Origin: Aralia elata
Taxonomy: Eukaryota; Streptophyta; Magnoliopsida; Apiales; Araliaceae
Length of the DNA: 64,000 nucleotides
Direction of reading: 5' to 3'
Assembly (NCBI GenBank): GCA_034770075.1
Contig: CM068379.1
Location: 23,125,506-23,189,505 of the forward strand
Shown: piece by piece, positions 31,483 to 42,780 of the stretch
Numbering within the stretch: position 1 is the stretch's first letter
How the letters are laid out: every line of letters starts with the position of its first letter
Position numbers and translations under genes: made by a program
The notes under the pieces: model-generated
What the model saw: the letters and a program-made list of their open reading frames with translations, nothing else
Database searches by the model: none
Told to the model about the DNA's origin: nothing

Positions 31483-33554
31483 TGTCGACGCCGGTTCTCG
31501 ACTTTTCCAATTTTAGCCTTTTGATTAAATGATTTTTTGGAAAAGGTCGGCATTGATGTCGACGGAGTTTTGAAAATTGTTTTTTATGATGAGCAAATTA
31601 ACCAGAGTCGCCAGTTGGTATATTTGAAATGGATGTACCAACTCATCCGAGTTTTCATTTTTTTTATAAATCGATGGCTCATATGTGACTCCAAATTAAT
31701 TGGTCTGCGAACTGAGATTCATAGAGTTCGGGGGCTTGCTTAAGCGAGGAGAAGGTGTTAGGCACCCCCCGACTTCCGTGAAGCACGGTTACCACAATCT
31801 TGATACTTTCCTATCCTTTAATTCATGAAATGTGTATATGTGCGTGTGTGTGTGTGCCTATGTGAATATTGTGGTGAGTTTGTATGAGTGAATCATTTAC
31901 GGTTTTTTATAGAAAGTCGTGTGTTGGGAGTGCTTTAGAATGTCATTCGGCTTATACGAGAAAGCTTTATGAGAAAGGTTTTATTTTAATTGTCAAAACT
32001 AAGAGATTTTCATTAGGTGTCGTTTTGGCAAAAACAAGAGTTTTCTAAACCTTCGTCAAAATAGGAATCGAGATCTATACGTCGCTTTCGTAGATGACGG
32101 GCAACTTCTAGGAACTCTTTAACCCTATGCACAAAGATTTAATAAAACGTTTAGTTTATTCATAAAAATCATTTTTTTGGTGATGTTTGAAAACGATTTT
32201 TTAACCTTCTCGTTTGAATAGGAATCGACATTCATTAGCATTTCCAATTTTAAGCCTCATGAAGCTAATAACCTAGTTTGATTTATTTTAATAAAAAACC
32301 TTCATCGTTTAATCTTTGAAATCATTTTTTCGTGTCACAAAATCCAATCAAGCATAACCACGCGTCGGGGCTATTCATGGGCATGTAAACCATCAAAATA
32401 ACCCCAAACGCCTACAATCACGAGTTTCACTATTTCGGGGCCTTAAACCCGACCTCCGACTTGGTATCGTTTTAAGGCCCGACGATTACATATTTACAAT
32501 GACGAATGCATCTACCCGATTACATACATCCAAAAATGTCCATCATCGGATTTGGAACACGGGGTCGCGTTTCTAGGCTCACATCCGAACTTGTTGCACA
32601 GCCGTAAAATGGATACAACGTAAATAAACAACCGTGGGATGCCTAATGCTCTAGGATATCTTACAATAACAATTGAAATACAATACGAATGACCCATTAC
32701 CGTAATAGCTAAAATTTGCACGAAACGGACATCATCGGGCTATTAGGGGGAATTTCCTTCCGATGAAACCCTCACTAATAGTCCCTAATCCATGGTTTCA
32801 CAATAACATGTCAGAAAGCTAAATTTAAGATAATTCGGATGACAAAAAGCTTGGCAAAAATGGTATAACAAAATGCTAAAACAAAGGGTTTTTCACCTTG
32901 CAAATGATCCCCACAATATGTATGAATTTGTGTATTAAGTAGAGTAGAAAATATGAGGTGTAATCTCACAAAATGGGTACAATTTCTCACTATTTCTCAC
33001 TCTTTTCTCTCTTAATTTTTGTTGTTTTCTTGCTGTTTTTCTCCTTCTCCCGAACTGCTGCCGCTGCTGGATTCTTCTTTCTGTTTCTGTATGCAAAATG
33101 GCCTGATAAGGCACTGCCAAGGGCAGCCGCAGATTGATCTGCGGCTGGCCCTTGGTTCTCCCCCCAGCCGTGCTCAAGTCCCGTGCGCTCGAGTCCCGTG
33201 TCGTCTCGAGTTCCGTCCTTGGCCGCGGATTGATCTGCGGCTGACTGTGCTGATTTTCTCATTTTTCGTACCTTGCCTCGATTTTCATGCCGTACTGTTG
33301 GTTTCCGCTGAAGGGCTTGCATTCTGCAGTCCGGAAACCGCCGGGAAACGTGCCATGTCATCCGGGTAAGTGCAGTGATCATTAACCGACTCCCGATATT
33401 CGCTTGTTGTCGTGTCGGCTTCGATCTCGTCCCGTAGTGGTGGCTTTGAGTGTTCGTCTTTATGTCCACCTTTTATTTTCGTGTGCCGGGTCAATTGACG
33501 ATTTTGCCCTCCTGTCAGGGTTAGTATAGGAAGTGCAAAATTTGGGTGTCTACA
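31483..33554 (-). repeat. 3' LTR of element C, 2072 bp
   Basis: On the plus strand from TGTCGACGCCGG to GGGTGTCTACA; in element orientation it starts TGTAGACACCC, usual for Tat elements. It contains the palindrome CAGCCGCAGA-TTGA-TCTGCGGCTG at 33124-33147 and a related half-copy near 33226. A 159-codon minus-strand frame (32990-33469) is mirrored in the other LTR but has no recognised domain. Confidence 0.9.
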
Positions 33555-33567
33555 GCTGCCCCTCTTT
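33555..33567 (-). other. Polypurine tract of element C
   Basis: AAAGAGGGGCAGC on the minus strand directly abuts the LTR start TGTAGACACC. Confidence 0.85.
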
Positions 33568-33745
33568 ATCATGTTTATGAAATGATAAATGAAATGAACA
33601 TGATAAAGAAATAGACACACGATGCATGAATGACAGTGCATAAGAATGACAGTACATACATGATGCAACACATATAACTTATGAGGCCACACAAGATGCA
33701 AAGCATGCAAAACATTCGTAAGGGTGTCAATGCGTCACGCAATCG

Positions 33746-34477
33746 TCTTGTCCGTGCCGGGTTTCGTATCTGGTCGCTCGTCTCGTAATCACCGGATATC
33801 GTCGCCGGTTGATTGTCTTGTCGGGGCCGGGTATCGTCGCCGGTCACCCATCTCGTAACCACCGGGTATCGTCACCGGTTGGTTGTCTTGTCGGGGCCGG
33901 GTATCGTTGCCGGTCACCCATCTCGTAATCGTCGGTTATCGTCGCCGGTCGATCGTCTTGTCGGGGCCGGGTTTCGTCGCCGGTCACCCATCTCGTAATC
34001 GCCAGTTATCGTCGCCGGTCGATCGTCTTGTCGGGGCCGGGTTTCGTCGCCGGTCACCCATCTCGTAATCGCCAGTTATCGTCACCGGTCGATCGTCTTG
34101 TCGGGGCCGGGTTTCGTCGCCGGTCATCCATCTCGTAATCGCCGGTTATCGTCGCCGGTCGATCCTTTTGTCGGGGCCGGGTTTCGTCGCCGGTCACCCA
34201 TCTCGTAATCGCCGGTTATCGTCGCCGGTCCATCGTCTTGTCGGGGCCGGGTTTCGTCACCGGTCACCCATCTCGTAATCGCTGGTTATCGTCGCCGGTC
34301 GATCGTCTTGTCGGGACCGGGTTTCGTCGCCGGTCACCCATCTCGTAATCGCCGGTTATCGTCGCCGGTCGATCGTCTTGTCGGGGCTGGGTTTCGTCGC
34401 CGGTCACCCATCTCGTAATCGCTGCTTATCGTCGCCGGTCGATCGTCTTGTCGGGACCGGGTTTCATCTCCAGTCAC
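33746..34477. repeat. 70-bp minisatellite in the 3' untranslated region of element C
   Basis: About ten and a half head-to-tail copies of a 70-bp, GC-rich unit containing CGTCTTGTCGGGGCCGGGTT, CACCCATCTCGTAATCGCC and GGTTATCGTCGCCGGTCGAT. Copies are close to one another except for the first two and the last. The 61-codon frames inside it are by-products. It lies between the antisense ORFs and the LTR. Confidence 0.93.
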
Positions 34478-35243
34478 TCGGTCGAATTGAGAAGCCGTGT
34501 TCGACATCCTATTCATCGAAATCTCGTATTTTATTACCAAATTATGAGGCAAATGGGCTTTAGGATCGATTAAGCAAGCATTGGACAAAGGGGAAACCAC
34601 TGGGCCCAGCCGCAGATGGATCTGCGGCCAAGATCGGGCATATAGGCGGCCAGCCGCTTCCCAGATCTGTCACTTTCATTCGTACCCTACGCGATTTTCA
34701 GACCTTTGCACGCCCTTTTACCGAGTTTTCCAACCTTTTTTGTAAAAACCGCTTCGGTTAGATCGATCTACGCGTTACAGGTAACACTTTGACCGATCGT
34801 TTTCCAATTTCGTCAATATTTTGCTATACATTTGGCTATTTGCATGCTTAGAGATAAAAATGTATGCTTTATAATGCTATGCTATGTATTATTGTATATA
34901 CATGCTATGTATCAACTGTGTGAGTCCTATTTTATGCTCATGATGCGGTCACACATATCTGTTGTTTCTTTTTGAAAGAAAATCATGCATTAGGGTCCTT
35001 TCATGTTGCAATTATCCATATAATATGCAATTTTGATTTGTTGTGGCTTGGGTTCTTTGAAAAACATGGTTGGCTATGCATGGGATGTCCATTTTATAGG
35101 CGAAACTCCGCCGATTTTTTTTTTTTTTGCACATATAATAAACATGCATCATGTTGCATTAATTCTACGATGAGTATGGGAATATTTGTGACATAATTCA
35201 AAAAAAGGAACTTACCTTCCTCCTTGCCTGTTCTATTCCAGCT
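34478..35243. other. Non-coding region between minisatellite and antisense ORFs
   Basis: It contains another copy of the element C palindrome (CAGCCGCAGA-TGGA-TCTGCGGC, 34607-34628), a T11 run near 35116 and AT-rich sequence. It is the likely place for a promoter of the antisense ORFs, but I see no firm TATA box. Confidence 0.5.
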
Positions 35244-36033
35244 ATGGATCCTGACGCTCCTAGTAGCTCCTCTGCGTCTCGGACCTCGGGCGTTCGCCGT
35301 CGTAGGGCTGCACCTGCCCCTGCTCTGCCTCGGACCCGTCAGGCTCGCCGACTGGCGGAGGCTGTCATCCGGCCTGATCATCCCGATGTTGAGGAGGCTG
35401 TTCTCCCAGAGGTTGTGGTAGAGGGGCCATCCTCTAGCACGCCAGCTCCCTCTTCTCATCGCGCCCTATCTGGCGCCTCTGTTCAGATACCCGATCTGTT
35501 GGGTCGGGATCTCAGTCGTCACCCCTCAGCATCTCTCGTGGCTAATGAGGTACATTCAATTCTACTCTGATTTTATTCTCAATTTCTCAATTCCCGTTCT
35601 ATCTAGACTGACCCATTGGTGATTGCTACAGGTGCCCGAGTTTACTCAGCCGAGGGGTAACTAGTTTAACATTTACTCCCTCTACACGGCTTTGCACAGT
35701 GATTACCGAGCAGTGGTGGATGCCTGGGGTTTTCGTCACTTTTTCACCATCATTCCCCGTCAGTGCCCCTGGGGTTACATGAGGGCCTTATCCGAGCGAT
35801 GGTTCCACCAGTCCCAGTCCCTTCATCTTTTGGACTGCGAGGTTGTGCTGACTCCCTGGGACTAGAGGTATATCACGGGCATCGAGTTTACTGGATCTCG
35901 TGTCCCCTTGGATCTTGACATCACTCCAGCGCAGCCATACATTCCTGACATGAATTTTGGACCTCTGACTTCGACGACTCCAGGGGATCAGTTCGAGGAT
36001 CCCGCCTTCTTGGATGACCTTACTTTTGACTAG
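35244..36033 (+). pseudogene. Antisense ORF 1 of element C, plant-mobile-domain-like, with an intron
   Basis: Exon 1 (35244-35549, 102 codons) has a Ser/Arg/Pro-rich start (MDPDAPSSSSASRTSGVRRR). An 82-bp intron follows (35550-35631). Exon 2 from 35632 reads FRHFFTIIPRQCPWGYMRAL, SERWFHQSQSLHLLDCEVVL and a TGIEFTGSRVPLDLDI block. This resembles the start of the plant mobile domain (aminotransferase-like) found in transposon-related plant proteins. In-frame TAG codons at 35662 and 35863 interrupt it and another ends it at 36031-36033; the first two fit former Gln codons. It lies opposite to pol. The domain name is from recall of the motif pattern. Confidence 0.62.
35550..35631 (+). other. Predicted intron in antisense ORF 1 of element C
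   Basis: GAG followed by GTACATTC, a T-rich body, and ATTGCTACAG before GTGCCCGAG. Phase 0, 82 bp. Reading through it stops at 35570, while splicing continues the frame. Confidence 0.65.
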
Positions 36034-36241
36034 ATTAGGCTAGGATATGGCTTTTGTACCTGCACCTGTTTAGATTTCTTTTCCATTTCATGCACTATGT
36101 ATTGAACTTTTTATTCATTTATGCACAATTTTTTTTTCCTTATGAAATTCAATTGCTCTATTATTAACTGTCCGATGCATGCTTTTATTTATGGATAGAG
36201 AATGACCCCTGTACAGTCTTTTTGATACTATTTTTCCACAG

Positions 36242-37802
36242 ATGTCGTCCTTAGATGTCGTGGTATGTTTGGATTCCATTCCTCCCACAGGGTTGGTCGG
36301 CAGTCTCCTCCGCTGGTGGGACAGTTTATCGCCGGCCGACAGGGTTATCGCAGATGGCCTTTTGGGACATTCTTGGTCCTTATTATCCTTTCAGGTGCCA
36401 GCGGGCTTTGTGGAGGGTATTCTGAGCTATTGGGCCCCTGACAGTCAGGTGTTCAGATTAGTGACAGTAGAGCTGACCCCCACTCTCGAGGAGTATGCTC
36501 GCTTTACCGGCTTGCCTTTGGATAAACCTTATGCTAGGGTCACAGCTGGTTCCATGCGCCGTTAGTTCTTGACTTTCACCGGTTTGCAGAGGACAGTCTT
36601 ATTATCGGTGATCACCTCAGACCATCTAGTTCCCATACATTTCCTGATTGACCGATTCGGCTCACCCAACAGCTTTCACCTATTTTCTGGTGATTTTTTC
36701 GTATCTGAGGAGCGCTGGGGTGCTTTGAGATTAGACGTTTTGATGACTTGTGTCATCTCAGTTTTGTACTTGCCTGTAGGACCCGATCAGTTGGACATGC
36801 GGGTTGTCACGGCCGTTAGAGCCCTTCAGGAGGATCACACCGTTCTTCCCATGATATTGGTAGATACGTACATGCCAGCCTCATATTGTCAGTCTTTCCG
36901 AGGCAGAGTATTCAGAGGGAGCTCGACCTTATTGTACGTGTGGTTTATGAGCCATCTCAGCCCCATCGGTCATCTCCGTCGCCGTGGGTTTTGCTTCAGC
37001 CATGACATAACCACGCAATTTTTATTTCGTCCCGTGAGCTGTACTGATGCGGCTTCCTGGGTAGAATTCTTGTCGGTTATTGAGGATCCTTTTCATCTCC
37101 TGATCTACTCCGGTTATTGCTCCTTTATGAGATTCTTGACTCACGTGCCCAAGCTGGATTTCATCCCTATTGCTGGCTTGAGGGGCGTGACGACTTATCA
37201 TCCCCTGGCGGTCACTGGGCAGTTCGACCAAACATAGGATTTTTACCCTTTCACGGGTGCAGCCGCCTACCGATTCCTCATATCGTCCCAGATAGAGAAG
37301 GATCTACTGCGGGTATACGATCTTTGGTCTTGCAGGGTCTTTACCGAATATAGTGAGAGCTGCCACATCCAGACATTTGCTTACGTGCAGTGGTTGCGCG
37401 GAGACTCGGATCTGGTTGGTTTGAGTCAGACTGGGGCCTTTGATGACTCTGGAGTGATTTTCCCAGATGATACCACAGATCATTCCATCTCAGCTGATTC
37501 TGCCCCAAGTCGGGTTACTGAGGATACCCGACTCCGCCTTGATTACTACTGAAGCTGAGAGGGATACCGCTCTTGTTGAGAGAGATGATGCCATTCTGGC
37601 TAGAGACGCTGCCATTGCTGACAGAGACGACATTATATTTCAGACCAGGGCAGTTATAGATGCTCATTCTGGGACTGTCAGCCGAGCTACTGCTTTACTG
37701 GATCGTATTGATATGATGGGGCAGCAGATTGCAGGGGATGCTGATGCTTCAGATCTATCCACCACTTTATCCATCCTGCTTCAACTAGTTTCAGATTTGT
37801 AG
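36242..37802 (+). pseudogene. Antisense ORF 2 of element C, DUF7745/plant-mobile-domain-like
   Basis: ATG at 36242 follows TTTTTCCACAG, so it may be an exon joined to ORF 1 by a second intron. The frame reads VGSLLRWWDSLSPADRVIAD, LSYWAPDSQVFRLVTVELTP and TLEEYARFTGLPLDKPY, the pattern of transposon-linked plant proteins annotated DUF7745 or similar. A TAG at 36563 and another at 37235 interrupt a continuous frame that runs on to about 37550. A change of frame leads to a C-terminal coiled-coil-like end (ERDTALVERDDAILARDAAI; LLQLVSDL, stop 37802). AATAAA at 37864-37869 could end its transcript. Convergent with pol. Confidence 0.65.
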
Positions 37803-38313
37803 ATTATTTTATTTCCTGCATAGACTATGTTAGTTTCATCGGTTATCGAAAGAGAAATCTTGTAATAAAATGACTTATATATACAGACATGCATTTAAAT
37901 TTAGTCATTTTCCCTTTTTGTCGTATCGTTGCCTTTCATTGGATCCTCATTTTATCCAGTTGACCACGATTTTGACATTTCGCTTTCTTTCTCTTCTCAA
38001 GTCTTGATGGAGATCTGACAGATATTGCCGTACCCCTGTCGACTTCATCGGATTGGGTCTTAGATTTCGGATAACTGTCTGGTTGGATCAGGGTTATGTT
38101 ATTTGGGATGAAGCTGGTTAGGCGGCTGGTTTCGGGAAGGTTTTGAGGGTGTATGAAGGTTTATCTGGCTGTCGGGAAATGGTTCTGTTTAAGGAAAGTA
38201 TTATTTTTAATGGATCGGACCGTGCCGTGATGGCTGCCTACGTACCCCCACAAGTTGGGAGATCAGGTCCTACGTAGTTCGCTTCTCAAAGAAAAAAAGG
38301 AGAAATCGATTAT
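37803..38313. other. Convergent gap between antisense ORF 2 and pol (element C)
   Basis: About 510 bp, with AATAAA at 37864-37869 on the plus strand. Otherwise no coding signal. It is the meeting point of two opposed transcription units. Confidence 0.55.
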
Positions 38314-41300
38314 TCAAGCGTAGAACCGCTTCACCGAGTCGGGATTAAGAGGCTGTGGAAATACCTCCCCATCCATTTCTTACAATATGAGGGCTCCTCC
38401 GGATAGCACTTTCTTAATTACAAATGGTCCTTCCCAGTTCGGGGCGAACTTCCCCTTGGCTTCGTCTTGACAAGGCATGACTCTTTTTAGCACCAGATCA
38501 TTTTCCTTGAACTTCCGAGGTCTTATCCTTTTGTCGTATGATCGAGAGATCCTTTGTTGATATAACTGACCGTGCCAAACAGCAGCCACCCTCCTTTCAT
38601 CAATTAGGGCCAATTGGTCGTATCGACTTTGTATCCAATCTTCCTCGCTTATCTGAGCATCGATCACTATTCTGAGGGACGCCATCTCAACCTCAACTGG
38701 CAGAACAGCCTCCATTCCATACACCAAAGCGTAAGGGGTTGCCCCTGTAAAAGTACGTGTTGATGTTCGGTATGCTAGTAGGGTGAGGGGGAGCAAATCC
38801 GGCCATCCCCGATGATTAGCAGACATTTTTGCCATGATCTTCTTGATGTTCTTATTTGCAGCCTCCACTGCCCCATTCATCTTGGGCCGGTAAATAACAG
38901 AATTGAGGTGTTTGATCTTAAACTGGTCGCACAATCCCTTCATAAGGGCGTTGTTCAAATTCTTGGCATTGTCGGAGACCAAGACCTCAGGCTGCCCGTA
39001 TCGACAAATGACATTATTCCTGATGAAACCGACGATGACCTCCTGAGTTACTTTGGGGAAAGAAGCTGCTTCTACCCATTTGGTGAAGTAATCGATCATG
39101 ACGAAAATGAATCGGTGTCCGTTGCTTGCTTTGTGCTCTATTGGTCCGATTACATCAATTCCCCACATTGAAAATGGCCACGGAGAGGTCATACAGTGCA
39201 GTTCATTGGGAGACGTATGGATCACATTACCGTGCGCCTGGCATTGGTAACACCGTTTGACATGATCATCGCAGTCGGCTTTTAGTGTTAACCAATAATG
39301 CCCTGTTCTCAAGATCTTTTTGGCCAGCATCGGTCCACTCATGTGTGTACCACACACTCCACCATGTATTTCGTTCATAATCCTTTGGGCCTGCGTTTCA
39401 TCTACGCATTGCAACAGTCCCAACCCAGCATCCCTCTTGTAGAGTGAATCCACACTCAGGTAAAATTTCATTGCCATCTTTTGAATTCTCATCCTCTCAG
39501 CTCGGCTTGCCTGGTCGGGAATGGATTTATCCCTCAGGTACTCCCTTATTTCGTGATACCAAGGCTGCCCCGGCATAACCACCTCGTCTGATAATACTGC
39601 AACATGTTCCTCATATGCCGGGGCATTCTGCACTGCTATCTCAATCTGTGGAACGTCCCTGTTCTTGATTACGTGGATTAAGGAAGCCAGAGTTGCCAAT
39701 GCATCGGCAAAATCAATCTGTCCCCGGGGGATATGTCGGAAAGCGATATCTTCGAACTCTTGCATTAATTGGACGACACATCGGTGGTATGGAAGCAACC
39801 GGAGTTCCTTCGTGCTATACTCCCCGATCGCCTGTCTGATTACCAACTCTGAATCCCCGAACACTGCCAGTCTTTTCACTCCCATATCGCGGGCAAAACG
39901 GAGTCCCAATATACACCTCTCGTACTCAGCTGTATTGTTTGAATTACTGAACTGCAATTTAGTAGACACAGGGTATTGCTCTCCGGTGATAGAGACCAGT
40001 ACTGCTCCGGCTCCTGCCCCCTCAGCATTCATGGCACCATCAAAATACAGCTTCCAGAACTGCCCCTCGTCATCACATTTCGTGTGTGATACCCAAAATA
40101 TATCTTCGCCCGGTAGAGGAGTTTCTAACCGCTCCATCCCTCCTGATGGGGTTTCTGCCAACTGATCTGCAATTCCCTGCGCTTTCATGGCTTTCTAAGT
40201 TACATATACCATGTCGAACTGTTGTAAGATTAACTGCCATCTTGAAAGTCGACAGTTCAGCATGGGCCTTTCAAAGATATATTTCAAGGGATCCATCCTC
40301 GATATCAGGTACGTAGTATGCCCATGGAGGTAGTGCTGTAATCTCCCTGCAGCCCAGGCCAGAGCACAACAGGTCTTCTCGATGGGAGTGTAATTCTGTT
40401 CACATTGGCTAAATCTTTTGCTGAGGTAATAGATGGCCTGCTCTTTACCCGCCTCATTCTTCTGTCCCAGCATATATCCCATCGCGATGGCATTGACCGA
40501 TATATACATAAACAGAGGGATCCCGTCCTTCGGGGGTACCAGCACCGGTGCCTCTGTCAGCTACTTTTTAATGGTCTGAAAAGCCTTCTGAAATTGCTCA
40601 TTCCATTCTTGGGAAGCACCTTTCCTTAATAGTTTGAAAATTGGTTCGCATGTAGTCGTCAAGTGGGATATAAAACGGCTGATGAAGTTTATTCTTCCAA
40701 GGAATCCTCTTATCTCCTTCTCCGTGTGAGGTGCCGGCATATCCACAATGGCCTTAATCTTTGCCGGATCCAACTCAATTCCCCGATCACTAACCAGGAA
40801 TCCCAAGAGTTTGCCTGACTGTACTCCGAAAGCACACTTTGCCGGATTGAGCTTTAAATTATACTTTCTGAGCCGATCGAATAGCTTCTTGAGGTGGGTT
40901 AAATGATCAGATTCTACCCTTGATTTCATAATAATGTCATCCACGTAGACCTCTATCTCCTTATGCATCATGTCGTGGAACAGGGCCATCATGGCTCTCT
41001 GATAAGTAGCCCCCGCATTTGTGAGACCACAAGCCAATCGTCTATAGCAGAAGGTGCCCCAAGGGGTGATGAACGCGATCTTTTCCCGATCTTCCTCCGC
41101 CACCATTATCTGATGATACCCCGCAAAGCAATCCACAAAAGAGTACATCTCGTACTGGGCTGTGTTATCCACCAGGATGTGTATGAAAGGCACCGGGAAG
41201 TTATCCTTGAGACTGGCCTTGTTTAGATCTCTATAGTCTACACATACCCTCACCTTCCCTCCTGGCTTAGCCACTGGGACTACATTGGACAGCCATTCTA

Positions 41301-42141
41301 GGTAAGTGGATACCATAATGATTCCCGCCCTGAACTGCTTGATGATCTCTTCCTTCACTTTTAAGCTCCACTCAGGTTTCAACTTCCTTAGTTTCTGTTT
41401 GGCAGGCCTGAAACCCTCCTTGATGGGCAACCGGTGTACCACAATGTCGGTGGACAATCCGATCATATCCTCATGAGACCAGGCAAAGACATCCTCATAT
41501 TGGCTTAGCAACTCAGTTATTTCTGCTTTCTGGCTAGGGGTAAGGTCCATCCCTATCTTGAGTTCTTTTGGCTTATCAGGGGTTCCGATATCTATAGTGA
41601 TGGTTTGGTCTAAGTTGGGTTTGGGTTTATCCTCGACCCATCCTTTGATCTCGTCAGGCGCGTCGTCATAATCTGTCTCGTCTTGCTCAATGCCCATTAA
41701 ATCGAAATCCAGCTCAATGTCAAAATCATAATCATCATTCAAATTTGACAGACCGTTTGTTAGGTAAGGATTACTCAAATTGGTACACCCTTGTTTGGAT
41801 ATCACTGGTTTCATGGTCCAATTGTCGACGGTCAGGTCAGATGAAATGCGCTGGATAAAAGGGGGCTTCAGATCGGACACTTCCCCGATGATTACGGCTA
41901 CGTCGCCTGAGTCCCTCTTCCTACCTTCTTCAGGAATAATTAGCCCTGCCCAATCGATGACAGACACATTTTGTTGGGCTCCCGGTGGCGTGACAACATT
42001 CGTCCCCTCTCCATTGCTTGTTAATTGTCCGGGGATGTAGCACCTGGTTTCAAACTTTTGTGCGACCTCCTGTAGGAAACTTTCCCTCTTGGTCGACTCA
42101 TCACTTGCGGGGGTTAATTCTTCATCCCCTGACCCAAGCAC
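38314..42141 (-). pseudogene. Pol of element C: RT, RNase H, second RNase H, integrase
   Basis: One minus-strand frame of about 1,275 codons, broken only by stops at 40561 (TAG), 40195 (TAG) and 38380 (TAA). The N-terminal acidic linker leads to RT (VRVCVDYRDLNKASLKDNFP; MYSFVDCFAGYHQI; EVYVDDIIMKS with YVDD). Next come RNase H (YYLSKRFSQCEQNYTPIEKT), then a second, archaeal-type RNase H (LYFDGAMNAEGAGAGAVL; NTAEYE; FGDSELV). Integrase has THMSGPMLAKKILRTGHYW, CYQC, WGIDVIGPI, VSDNAKNL and NGAVEAANKN (D, D, E present), ending WEGPFVIKKVLSGGALIL. The stop at 40195 lies where the family has Gln. The natural stop is TGA at 38314-38316. Protease and gag are not in this frame. Confidence 0.88.
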
Positions 42142-42414
42142 AGGCTCGCTAGTCCCCTGTTCATTGTTGACCTTGGTTACCGGACTGCCAGCCAGTCAAA
42201 TCGGGGCCACGCCCTGACGGCGCCTCCGTGCTGTGCTTTAGGATATCCCAACCCTGCTTTACCTATCTGATGGGGTAGTTGAATGGACTCGGTGATTCCT
42301 TGACTGCTCCTTCCTAACCCCTGTCTAGGCTGGAATTTCATTTTCATCATTTCTTTTGCAACGAAGGTAAGTTTTGATTTTTTTGAATTTTTTTTTTGTT
42401 AGATCACAGAGTTG
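42142..42414 (-). pseudogene. Upstream pol segment of element C with G-patch-like motif
   Basis: In another frame 42205-42350 encodes KMKFQPRQGLGRSSQG and KAGLGYPKAQ, like the glycine-rich (G-patch-like) segment found before RT in Tat/Ogre elements. A frameshift separates it from the RT frame. No protease motif is seen; the region ends in T-rich sequence and meets the misplaced integrase fragment. Confidence 0.55.
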
Positions 42415-42780
42415 TTTCACAGAGTCAGAATTAACGGGCTGGGGAACGCCTTCCCGTCCATTCCTTGTAAGATGAGGGCTCCCCCAGAGAGGATTTTTTT
42501 ATCGTGACGGCTCCTTTTAATTTAGAGCGAAATTCCCCATAGCCTCGTCTTGGCAAGGCGCGATCCTTTTGAGGACTAAATCGTTTATTTTGAATTTCTG
42601 GGATCGTACCCTCTCGTCGTATGCCCGGGAAATGCGTAAGGGCTGCCCCTGCAAATGTGCGAACTGAGGTTCGATAGGCAAACAGGGTGAGCGACAATAA
42701 ATCCGGTCATCCCTGATGATTGACGGACACTCTTCGCATGATCGTCTTTGTGTTTTATTTGCAGCCCCCACTGCCCCATT
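42415..42780 (-). pseudogene. Misplaced integrase C-terminal fragment joined to the LTR
   Basis: Homologous to 38330-38877 of the same element type (RISRAYDERVRSQKFKINDL; LKRIAPCQDEA), but more diverged, with an internal deletion near 42635. On its right it meets the C LTR at 42781 without any primer site or gag. So it comes from a different copy. Confidence 0.78.

Noticed and set aside
33813..34068. 61-codon open frames in the minisatellite
   Set aside because: They are produced by repeating the same unit; no start context or domain.
33746..34477. Array of regular repeats, CRISPR-like at first sight
   Set aside because: Units are contiguous 70-bp tandem copies with no unique spacers, inside a plant retroelement UTR. 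It is a minisatellite.
38812..42040. Plus-strand frames opposite to pol of element C
   Set aside because: Shadows of the long conserved pol frame, which carries the catalytic motifs.
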